Positions 8,949 through 17,564 of a DNA stretch of 26,467 nt are shown here, piece by piece; within the stretch, counting starts at the first letter, position 1, and each line of letters opens with the position of its first letter. The translations under genes were made by a program, and so were the position numbers. The DNA is from Magnaporthiopsis rhizophila. Its lineage: Eukaryota > Ascomycota > Sordariomycetes > Magnaporthales > Magnaporthaceae. The stretch spans positions 1 to 26,467 of the forward strand of contig PYSS01000229.1 in NCBI GenBank assembly GCA_003049465.1, given 5' to 3'. The notes under the pieces are model-generated. The model was given only the letters and a program-made list of their open reading frames with translations, was not told where the DNA came from and did not search any database.

Positions 8949-10292
8949 ATGGGTACCTCCACCTCACATAGTCCTCCCATGGATACACCCCTGTCTGGTC
9001 CGACAAGCCGTAAGGTGTCAGTCACCGCGTTTGAAGGCTCGTTCGCGCCTCTAGGCCGCCCGACGGAATGGAGTGCTCTTCCCTGGTATAGTGACCGCGA
9101 GTATTTTCTGGCATCTTGGCTGGACGTTCCTATATGGAAAGCCGCAGTGAGTTTATCCACCCCAAGTCCCATAATCATAATTACAACCCACAACTCTAAA
9201 ACTCAGGAGAGTAATGCCGAGCTTCAAAGACTTTATCAAGCTGATCACCTCGTTAACCTTCTGGATTCGTAGATGCTCGAGCTGGTCGGTACAACTTGCC
9301 AGGTTTTTATCTCAGGGCAGTTTGCCGCAACTGTTATCAGCTATGGTACACCGCAGATAGGTGGATATATCGGTATTTTCAACATCCTGCTGGTATCCAC
9401 CTTCATTTACGCAACCGCGGCCGGATCTGGAGGGCATCTTAATCAGGTCATCACACTCTCGGCTATACTTTCGGGGATCTGTCCCCTAGCCAGAGGTTTG
9501 TTTCGTGATATCTTTCAGATTTATCAAAGAGATTTTCGTTTTGACAAGCAAAGCTCTAACCTCGGTCTTCTGGTCTACCGTTTAGGGACTCTATATATGA
9601 TCGCTCGAACCATTGGCTCCGCCATTGCTGGAGGGCTTCTGCTAGGAGTATGGGGCCATTGACGTTCTGTCAGGTATGATAATTCCTACATTTCATCCTT
9701 GATATTCAACTACGGACTGCTTGACCTATCTCTGCTCACCTCTTACCCTGATGATGCAGGAACTTCGGAGGGGGCTGCTTTCTCGACCCGACCCACGTCA
9801 CCTACGGCCAGGCCTTCCCCAACGAGTTCTTCAGCTCCTTCGTTCTTCTCTTTCTTGCCTATGGTGTCGGTCTGGACCCTCGACAGGCCGCCCTTTTCGG
9901 GCCTCGACTGGGTCCTCTGCTGGTTGGTGTCTCGCTTGGTCTCGTCACTTTTGCTACCAGCGGGACGGCCCCTGGATACGCGGGTGCGCAGATCAACCCG
10001 GCGAGATGTTTTGCGTATGGAATCGCGAGAGGAGATTTGTCTGGTCAGTTGGAGTGGCCCGTTTACCCTTTTATCGTTGAAAATTTCGGTTCGGCGTACA
10101 GATGATTAGCATTGTTGCAACACTAACTATGTCTGACTGCCTTATTTATCCCTCCACGGCAGACCAGTGGATCTGTGGGTTGGACCAGCGGCGGCGGCCG
10201 TTATGATCGCGGTTCTGTACAACCTGGTACCACCACACCACGCAGACTCCGGGGAAAATACCAAGGCGGTGCCGTCGCCACTGGCCAAGTAA
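8949..10292 (+). pseudogene. Aquaporin-like X-intrinsic protein (MIP family), apparently disrupted
   Basis: Best model: exons 8949-9146, 9273-9495, 9586-9673, 9760-10043 and 10163-10292. The protein reads like a fungal major intrinsic protein: PIWKAA followed by MLELVGTTCQVFISGQF (TM1), TM segments, GVGLDPRQAALFGPRLGP, INPARC and a C-terminal VGPAAAAVMIAVLYNLVPP. The second pore motif followed by Cys (NPARC) is the hallmark of the X-intrinsic protein subfamily, predicted plasma-membrane channels for water or small solutes. Three oddities are visible. The first NPA-type motif reads NQV (9441-9449). An in-frame TGA sits at 9660-9662, just before the third splice donor. The last exon needs a +1 frame change near 10174-10177, where a TGGTGG-like codon pair seems to have lost a base, unless a weak alternative donor at 10047 is used. 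The second intron (9496-9585) is 90 bp and stop-free. I infer a decaying gene. Sequencing error is the alternative. Confidence 0.7.
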
Positions 10293-12561
10293 TTTTCCGC
10301 AAGCGGGGAACGACGGAAACAAACATAATCTCTGCAGCATACACGGACGCGGGGAGCTTAGCTGCAGGATGCGGAGGGCGAGAACAGCTCGACAAGTTGG
10401 GCAAGTTTTAATGAAGATCATTTGCGCCAAAGCGAGGGGTAGGTAGCAATCTAGACAAATGGTTGACTACAGTGGTGCAGGATGTCGTGGGTGCTGCGCA
10501 TGCCCGTTGACGCGGGGGAGCGACAGTGCCACTCACGTGTTGCGGTTTGCATGTGAAGCAGCCCGGCTGTCCGCGGATATGTTCGCGCTGATTGGGGAAT
10601 CCATAGGTGGTGGCCTGCGCAGGTGGTGAGCTAGGTGGCGTCAGAGGTGGTTGTGATTGGTGGTGAAGGGGAAGCTAGGGCGAGCTTCTAAGATTTCTGC
10701 GTGTAAAATACACCGGGCGAAAATGTCCGGTTCCAAGGCCGGTGGTGGTGATTACTGTGCCAGCCGTGTCACCCTCCCATCCCACGTCGATGAGCAATCT
10801 AAATTGCGTAGGCCCTCCATCCCGTGCGTTCTTATCGCTGCGAGCGCAATAGGCCAGCTTGGTTCATCACTCACCGCCCCTTCCTCAAGCAATGGGTTAA
10901 AATATGAAATATCTTGGCAAGAGGGAGGAGGGGTGATGGCTGCAAACTCTATTCTCGCCGCTTTCGGTGGCGAGGTTGGGAAGGATCGGATTTCCATGAA
11001 GGATGGGTGGGGGAAAGACATGATAGATAGCGGTCGGCCTGATGGCGGCGGTTCTTTGCAGCGGGCGAACACAATGGAGTGATGGTCGGTCAAGCTCTGA
11101 TGGTGGTCAACCCCTGGTTCAATCTGTGCCGGCAGGCAAGCGGCAGATATCGCCACAAAACAGGATGCGAGAACATGTTGTCGGAATTGCTGATTTCGCC
11201 TTCATGCAGATTGTTGAAACTGCAGTCTGCAGCCTGCATGCAGTCAGTAGTGCAGAACCAATTTAGCGCTGCGACCGTTTAATCGGCGAGGGTTGCATGG
11301 CATATATAAAAACAAGACATGCGGCAACGGTGTGCGCGTCGATGGAGGGGTAAGGTAGTGAGGGAGGATGACGGCAGTGATAGCCAAGACCGTGGCACCC
11401 GAGCCCGTATCCCCCGCTCTCTCGCCTCTGTTCCCCACCAACCATCAGCCCGCCGTGATCGACAACCCTCCCTGATGCAAGAGCTACACCGGCGTCGGGT
11501 CCATTGTCGAATCACTGGCCTCTGCTCGATAAGGAGCGGACCATTGGACCGCGGACCCCAGCCTGCTGTTTTGCTTTTCCTTCACCGCTTCCATGAGCTC
11601 CGAGAGGCGACGAGGCGGCCTTGCATCCTTGCATGGGGATTTTTTCCTTTTCCTGTTTGCTCCCTTGACGCTGGTTGGCTGGCTGGCTGTTGATTTGACG
11701 ACCGTTGAAATTTTCTGCTTTTATTTTCTTCGCCTCTCCCTTCGCAACGCCACCCCCATGCCCACACCAAGCAGGCTCTTCACTGGTGCCATTTAGTGCA
11801 GCCCAGCTGGCAAGGGAGCAGGCATGTAAGTGGAAGGAGTGCCGAACCTGTCACACTGTCATCCCTGGCTCGCGTTACATGGCGCATCCGCCATCCCTCC
11901 AATGTCGTCACCACTCCGGGCACGCAATGTTTGTCGCCGCCGTCTTATCTCTTGGTTGTTCATCCCTTTACGGCAAGCATGCAAGCAACAGGCAGACGGG
12001 CGGGCAGTGACGGCGGCCGACTGGGATCTGCGCTTTTTAGTGCTCGATGCAGGGAAGGAGGGTGTGTGCCATGGCAGGAGCCATCTGGAGAGGAGGAGGA
12101 CGGGGGCAAAACAGCAGAAACGTCGTCGTTCTCGCCTCTCCGACTCTCGCAATTCCCTACTTACACCCCTCCTGCTCGCCCACCACACCTCTTGTAAGAC
12201 GCTCCGGTGCCACTGCGACGTCGGCATTGCTCGAGATAATCTCCTCCATCACTCGCTCCTCTTGTGAAACATCCTTCTGTGCCCTCGGAGGGTGGCCGAC
12301 ATTGTTGCCTCCCACCCCAGTTGCTGCTGCAGCCTGCCGTAGCCTGGCCATATCTCTTGACCTCCGTTGCCTCCATTGCGTACCATCCGTATTTAGACCC
12401 ACAGGACCCTGCTCTCTGCTCCTCGGACCCTTGAGGTTGCAGAGCTCTTGGTTCTCTTCCCCCTCCCCTCTAGTGCCTTCCTTAGCCACCTTGCACGGGG
12501 GCGCTCGTCTCTGCACCTTGAGAAGCTCTTGATCATAGACGGCCCCAACCCCAACGTCACC
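10293..12561. other. Non-coding region upstream of the MATE transporter gene
   Basis: About 2.3 kb between the aquaporin-like pseudogene and the MATE start. It contains a GTGG-rich patch (about 10608-10665), a TATATAAAAA element at 11303-11312, a short TGGC repeat near 11670-11690 and CT-rich leader-like sequence from about 12130. None of the open frames here (up to about 160 codons) has recognisable homology or gene structure. The last few hundred bases are presumably the MATE promoter and 5' UTR. Confidence 0.5.
11303..11312 (+). promoter_or_regulatory. TATA-like element in the MATE upstream region
   Basis: TATATAAAAA is a strong TATA-box match on the plus strand, 1.25 kb before the MATE start codon. 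It would imply a very long leader or an unannotated transcript, so its assignment to the MATE gene is weak. Confidence 0.2.
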
Positions 12562-15235
12562 ATGTCTGCGCCAGAGCGAGACACTGTTAATCAAGGCGCT
12601 GGCGAGGAGCGCCGCAGCTCTATCTTGTCTGCTCTCCTGCCGAGGGCAGACGGCGGTCGCCGCGACTCCATCCTCGCTGACCTGCTCCCAGAGAGCTTGC
12701 CCCTTCCGTCGTCCTTTGTGGCGACGGCTCCCATCGTCCAAGAGATTCTCACCAGAGACATTGCAGAATGCTCTGACGACGATGAGGACGACGACTATGA
12801 CGAGCGTGACTTCTTCCCCGGCTACGAGGACAGGATGCCGGGTTCCCATCGCAACAGCAGCCAGACGGACCGCACGGCAGCACCACCGGCAGCAACAACA
12901 CAGGAAGCCGACGAAGACGCGGAGACGCGCTCCCAGAACTCGGATGCCAACCTGCACATCCGCCACCCGCGCCGCGGCTCTATGGCCGACGCGGCACGGC
13001 TGGCCTTCCACCCCAACGGCGTCGCCTTTGGGCTCTCGGGCTTCTCGTCCGTCTCGATTCAGGGCGTGGATAGGCCGGTACCGAACCCGCAGGAGATGCA
13101 CGAGTCCCTTAACGCCGAGGTGCGTCTGCTGCGCGACAACGGCATCATCCCGCCGCGCCACCCGGACGCCGAGCGCCGCCGCCGCAGCAGCGCCACCCTC
13201 GCCGGCCGCGTCTACCGCCGCTTCTTCAGCACCCGAGTCCAAGACCACGAGGGCGAGCCGCTCCCCATCTTCTCCACAGATATGTTTGCCTCGTCTAGCC
13301 ACTCGGTCCTGCCGGGCGCCCAGCAGCAGCAGCAACAGCCTGACGAGCATGCCCCGCTACTTGGTTCGCACCGCCCCAGCACCGACGGCCATGGCACGGC
13401 AGGTGATGCAGTCAGCATCGCGCCGAGCGACAGCTCCATGGACGAGACCATCCCGACGCCCCCGGCTGACGAGATCCAAAACCGCTGGGAGGAGGCCGTC
13501 GCGGCCCACTGCATCCAGACGACCTGGCAGCGCGAGACCAAGACGCTGGTCCAGTATGCCGCGCCCCTGATTGTGACATTCCTGCTACACTACTCTGTCA
13601 CCGTTGCCAGCGTGCTCACTGTTGGACGGCTGGGCATGGTGGAATTGGCCGCTGTGAACCGTAAGTCCCAAGACCAAGTCCCCGAATTCGATTTTCCTCC
13701 TCCTCGTGCTTCTTTGGCTGACTGTCCGATCTGCTCGACGCAGTGGCTACAATGACCGCCAGCATTACCTGCTACGTCCCCGTCCAGGGCCTCGCCACGT
13801 GCCTCGATACACTCTGCGCGCAGGCGTACGGCTCTGGGCATAAACATCTCGTTGGCCTTCAGGTATGGTTAAGATATATGGTTGTCGTCGTCACACTTGT
13901 TCTTATTCATTCATACTAATCTCCCCATCAGGCGCAACGCATGACCTGGTTCCTCTGGATTCTCATGGTGCCCATCGCCGTGCTCTGGTGGTTCTCGCGC
14001 CCGATCCTCGAGGCCCTGGTTCCCGGCGAGGAGACGGCCGCGCTGGCCGCGCTGTATCTCCGCTTCCTGATCCTGGGCATGCCGGGCGTCGCCGCCTTCG
14101 AGTCGGGCAAGCGCTTCGTGCAGGCCCAGGGCCTGTTCCGCGCCACCACGTACGTGCTGCTGGTCGGCGCCCCGCTCAGCTTTTTGCAGAACTGGCTGTT
14201 CGTATTCAAGCTCGGCTGGCACTTTGCCGGCGCCGCCACCGCCATGGCCGTGACGCAGAACCTGCTCCCGCTCCTCCTGGTGCTGTACGTCCGCTTCGTC
14301 GACGGGAAGCAGTGCTGGAAGGGCTTCACCTGGAAGGCGTTTAGCAACTGGGGTCCGTGATTCTCTTTTCCCTTCCCTCGAAATCTGCGGGTGTTAACCG
14401 ACCGATCCCCTCACTTTTTGCAGGTCCCATGATCAAGCTCGCGCTCCCGGGCATGATCATGATCGAGGCCCAGTTTTCAGTGCTAGAAATCCTCACCATC
14501 GCCGCCGGCCAGCTAGGCACGGCGCAGCTGGCGGCACAGAGCGTGCTCGTGACGGTCACGTCGACGTCCTTCAACGTCCCCTTCCCGCTCGCCATCGCCA
14601 CCTCGACGCGCGTCGCCAACCTCATCGGCGCCAACCTGGGCGACGCCGCCCGCAAGACGGCCAAAGTCGCCATCGTCGCCGCCTGCGTCGTCGGCCTGTT
14701 CAACATGACGGTCCTCATCACCCTGCGCCGCCAACTGCCCGCCGTCTTTACCGACGACAGCAAGGTCATCTTCATCGCCTCGCAGGCCATGCTCGTCTGT
14801 GCCGTCATGCAGATCTTTGACGCGCTCGCTGCCGTCTCGCACGGCATCCTCAGGGGCGTGGGCCGCCAGGCCATTGGCGGCTACGCGAACCTCTTCTCGT
14901 ACTACTTTGTCGCCCTGCCCGTCTCGCTGTCGACGGCCTTTGCGCTAGGCTGGAAGCTCAGTGGCCTGTGGGTTGGCTTGGTTTCTGGTCTTGCTGTGTA
15001 AGTGCTGCTGCTATCCCGCATTTCCCCTTTCCCGCCATTTACTGGGGCTCTTGCAAATAGAGAGAAGAAAAAGCTTGATATGCTAACGGCAATCTGCTAT
15101 GCCATCTACAGTGTGTCGGCTCTTGAGTTGCTGTATCTTTACAGCTCGGACTGGGATAGTGCCATCGCCCAGGCGGCGGAGAGGATGCGCTCTGAGGAGG
15201 TGGACATTGGAGAGCCGAAGGCCACAGGCGTTTGA
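12562..15235 (+). CDS. MATE family efflux transporter with long cytoplasmic N-terminus
   Basis: Exons 12562-13660, 13744-13862, 13932-14352, 14424-14997 and 15112-15235 give 778 aa. All introns (69-114 bp) keep phase and have GT..AG ends, two with clear CTAAT/GCTAAC branch sites. The start context is CACCATGTC. The C-terminal 440 or so residues hold two MatE repeats with about 12 hydrophobic segments (for example MTASITCYVPVQGLATCLDT and MIKLALPGMIMIEAQFSVLE). This family extrudes cationic drugs or metabolites by proton or sodium antiport. The first 340 or so residues are hydrophilic and probably disordered, with an acidic patch (ECSDDDEDDDYDE), a Q6 run near residue 253 and EHAPLL, which matches the [DE]xxxL[LI] acidic dileucine signal and may direct vacuolar sorting. 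The substrate cannot be predicted. No defect is seen. Confidence 0.95.
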
Positions 15236-15468
15236 ACAATGTGGCCGCAGGTAACTATATAAAGACGAGACATGAACAAGAAAGCGGCTCCCAGAAAAAA
15301 AATTGCATACTTGAATCTATCATTTCAACGGCCATTGTGTATTTGCGCAGAGTGTGCTGGCAGACACTATCGTACTGAATCTATTTACTGTCTCAGCGGC
15401 ACTTGGATGTGGCGGTACAAGCCGCCGCTGCTTGATGGATACGTACACACAGGTACATATATGCCTCC

Positions 15469-15588
15469 TTAGAGCCATTCCTCGATCCCTCCCTTGTCAA
15501 ACTTGTTCTTGTATCTGAAAGCCTCGCGCTACAGGGTAGCCTGAACTTTATCAGATAGCCCATAGTCCGCGAGGGACTTTGCAGGTTC
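15469..15588 (-). pseudogene. Truncated relic of the 311-aa orphan family (C-terminal end only)
   Basis: Read on the minus strand, this segment encodes EPAKSLADYGLSDKVQATL, then TAG at 15531-15529, then REAFRYKNKFDKGGIEEWL and a final TAA. It aligns with the C-terminus of the plus-strand gene ending at 17203 (EPAVSLVYYGLSDKDQARMW and RQTFKYKHEFEKG). The nucleotides match at roughly three quarters of positions by hand alignment over the first 80 nt. The internal TAG stands where the intact copy has a TGG Trp codon. Homology stops at about 15588, where purine-rich low-complexity sequence and then an A45 tract (minus strand) begin. It is therefore an inverted, truncated, nonsense-mutated paralogue, not a working gene. 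Confidence 0.75.
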
Positions 15589-15639
15589 CCTTCCTATTTC
15601 CTTTCCTATTTCTTTCCTTTTATATATATTTTCCCTTTT

Positions 15640-15641
<2 letters not shown>

Positions 15642-15686
<45 letters not shown>
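15642..15686. repeat. T45 homopolymer tract
   Basis: Forty-five consecutive T on the plus strand, the longest homopolymer in the window. On the minus strand it is an A45 tail directly after GTAGCCC and before AT-rich purine sequence. Its true length is uncertain because assemblies often misjudge such tracts. Confidence 0.9.
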
Positions 15687-15687
<1 letters not shown>

Positions 15688-15726
15688 GGCTACGTGCCTG
15701 GCTAGTGCCTCTAAACGCTCAGGTAC

Positions 15727-15791
15727 AAGCGGCAGGTTTGACCTCGCTAGTTCGCTGCNAAGCGGCAGGTTTGACCTCGCTAGTTCGCTGC
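15727..15791. repeat. 32-bp perfect duplication flanking a single N (likely assembly join)
   Basis: The 32 nt at 15727-15758 are repeated exactly at 15760-15791, separated only by the ambiguous base N at 15759, the only N in the window. An exact repeat on both sides of one N is what results when two overlapping contig ends are joined without merging. A genuine tandem duplication is possible but less likely. Confidence 0.85.
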
Positions 15792-15951
15792 CGTTACCAG
15801 GGGTTACGGTTCGCCAAAACCCACCCCACGGTAACCATCTCAACACGTGGGTCGACGTCAACCAAACCCAAAACATGAGTACCAAGGGACCCAAACGGGT
15901 TTTGGATTTTGGGTTCTTTGGGTGCCAACGGGTCTTTAAATAGGGATGCTA

Positions 15952-15959
15952 TTTATAAA
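15952..15959 (+). promoter_or_regulatory. TATA-like box upstream of the orphan gene
   Basis: TTTATAAA lies 217 bp before the ATG at 16176, followed by an A-rich and then a CT-rich stretch (about 16009-16030). This is the usual order of TATA element and pyrimidine-rich start region in fungal genes. A second TTTAAATAG lies at 15935. Confidence 0.4.
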
Positions 15960-16175
15960 GAAAAAAACAAAAAAACAAAAGAAAAACATAAAAAAGACTT
16001 TATACTTCACATTTTCTTTTTCTTTTTACCCATGGGTTTTGGCCGTCCCTGGCTCCGCCATAAGAATCAGCATCTCCTCGGATTTCCTCGCTCTCAGCTC
16101 TCTACCTAGTCCTTGCACCTCCATCTCTCCAGGAAACTCCCAAACGAGAGAGGCTTTGAACCTTCAGACTCCGAC

Positions 16176-17203
16176 ATGTCTTTCCATTCCGGTTCCCCGA
16201 GCAAGAGGCTGCGGGGCGGCGGATTCATCCAGACGTTCCCGAACCCGCCTGCCCCGTCTCCGACGCACAAGCAGCCAATCTCAACCGCATTCCCCTTCAA
16301 TCAGTCCCAGTTCACATCTGCCCCAGCTCAGCCCAAGGTATTTAACGCATCCACTCCGTCTCTAGCGAACAACGCGATTCGCCTACCTGTAGGTAGCGAG
16401 AATAGAACTCTAATTCCTCGGTCTCTTAGGTCAAAATTGAGGACGCCGACACCCAGGGCAGCGAAAGCCCGTGTGCGGGCACGGGCCAGGCTGAAACCAA
16501 CCAGCGCGGAGCTCCTCAAGCCGCCTCGAAAGATGCAGATCCAGGAACGCTCACCCAGAACGGTGTCACTCACGATGCAGCTCCTCATGGCAGAGCCCCG
16601 GCCACGGAGGATTTCCAGACTCCATCCCCTACCCCAATCGAGCTTCCTCCCGAATGGAAAACGGCCATGGCGTGTGCGAGCATTCACCTGAACTGGCCGC
16701 CTAATCACCTAGGGAGCGCGTATGCAGAGGTTGTGTCCGCAAAAGGCAATGACATCACCACGTTCTCCCACACGGAAGTCCAAGGCCCACACATCAACGA
16801 CAAGGGAGCGTACGCGAGGATCGTCTGCTTGCGAGGAAACCAGGACTTCATCGCTTCCGTGCCCATAGCTCGGGCCAAGGCTCTTACCACGATGCGGATA
16901 ACATGCGCCTCCGTCGAGCATGTCGCGGTCCGCGGCTCGAAGGGCTGTCCGCTCTGGCTGGACATGGATTCTGGGGGTTATCTCAGATCCTGCTGCGATG
17001 AGTGGTATGCATGCGTTGACGTTAAAAACCACAAGAGTCGGCATGAGATGCACGTGTTTCTGGTGTGGGTTCTGGAGAAAGAACCTGCAGTGTCTCTCGT
17101 GTATTATGGCTTATCCGATAAAGACCAGGCTAGGATGTGGCGCCAAACTTTCAAATACAAGCACGAATTCGAAAAGGGGAGGAGATCAAGGCATGCTTAT
17201 TAG
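16176..17203 (+). CDS. Unrecognised 311-aa protein, member of a locally duplicated family
   Basis: Exons 16176-16337 and 16430-17203 give 311 aa. The 92-bp intron has GTATTT..TTAG ends and a CTCTAAT branch-like site, and joins AQPK to VKIEDAD in frame. The start sits in CCGACATGTC. Residues 1-150 or so are polar and disordered-looking, rich in Ser, Pro, Ala and Thr, beginning MSFHSGSPSKRLRGGG. Residues about 150-300 look folded, with several Trp and Cys (LPPEWKTAMACASIHLNW, WLDMDSGGYLRSCCDEWYAC, VLEKEPAVSLVYYGLSDK). There is no signal peptide or membrane segment. I do not recognise the family and assign no function. Third-position GC is lower than in the neighbouring enzyme genes. A broken inverted paralogue lies at 15469-15588 and a telomere-type repeat follows its stop, which suggests a mobile or subtelomere-derived gene. 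Confidence 0.7.
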
Positions 17204-17255
17204 AAGGCATAATATATATCTCGACGCGACACTGGCCCTAAGATGTTTGTAAGTG

Positions 17256-17271
17256 TAACCCTAACCCTAAC
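17256..17271 (-). repeat. Interstitial telomeric repeat (TTAGGG type)
   Basis: The plus strand reads TAACCCTAACCCTAAC, two full and one partial unit of the complement of TTAGGG, the telomere repeat of most filamentous ascomycetes. It lies 53 bp after the stop of the 311-aa gene. It is short and perfect. It may mark a healed break, a telomerase-mediated insertion or former subtelomeric DNA. Confidence 0.8.
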
Positions 17272-17564
17272 ATTCGTCCTCTGTATTCGGATCTTCAAAG
17301 CTGCGAGTTCTTGTGCTCTGTTCTAGAGCTTGAGGTTGGGGCCGGTGAAGAAGCTCGTTTGGGGAATTACACATGTACCGCGGTCTCCTAAAATACACCA
17401 AAAGGAGGTGAAGGGGAAGGCGAGTGTTTGCATGCAGTAATGGGCCACAAGAAGCTAGCTAATTCGTCATATCATTGCATGCCGGTGGCCTAATTCATGA
17501 TATGTCATTAATTTTTTGTGTTTAAAAAAAAAGCTAGGCCCCCAAATACAGACAAGGCATCCAC
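17272..17564. other. Convergent 3' region between orphan gene and M28 aminopeptidase
   Basis: This stretch is AT-richer than its surroundings, with an A10 run near 17523-17532, and presumably contains both 3' UTRs. No gene or long repeat is seen. Confidence 0.4.

Larger units (their letters stand above)
15642..15860 (-). mobile_element. Possible 3' end of a poly(A)-tailed retroelement (LINE or SINE-like)
   Basis: On the minus strand, unique sequence (for example GGCACTAGCCAGGCACGTAGCCC) runs straight into A45, and the A tract ends where the truncated gene relic begins. A 3' poly(A) junction next to an interrupted gene is what target-primed insertion of a non-LTR element leaves. No reverse transcriptase, target-site duplication or Pol III boxes could be confirmed, and the 5' limit given is arbitrary. 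A simple slippage-expanded tract is the alternative. Confidence 0.3.
15236..16175. other. Rearranged, repeat-bearing region between MATE and the orphan gene
   Basis: About 0.9 kb holding the MATE 3' UTR, a minus-strand gene relic, a 45-nt T tract, a duplication around an ambiguous base, a small inverted repeat (AACCCAAAA at 15865-15873 against TTTTGGGTT at 15907-15915) and the presumed promoter of the 311-aa gene. The individual parts are listed separately. Confidence 0.7.

Noticed and set aside
12157..13350. 397-codon open frame on the minus strand
   Set aside because: It is fully antisense to the first MATE exon and its leader. GC-rich third positions of the real gene remove stops from this antisense frame. 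It has no independent domain.
15727..15791. CRISPR-like or true tandem repeat
   Set aside because: There are only two copies, separated by a single N and no spacers. The organism is a eukaryote. An assembly join explains it better.
15529..15894. 121-codon minus-strand frame with a long poly-Lys run
   Set aside because: The Lys run is the translated A45 tract and the frame crosses the N and the duplicated 32-mer. Only its last 20 or so residues are real homology, listed as a gene relic.
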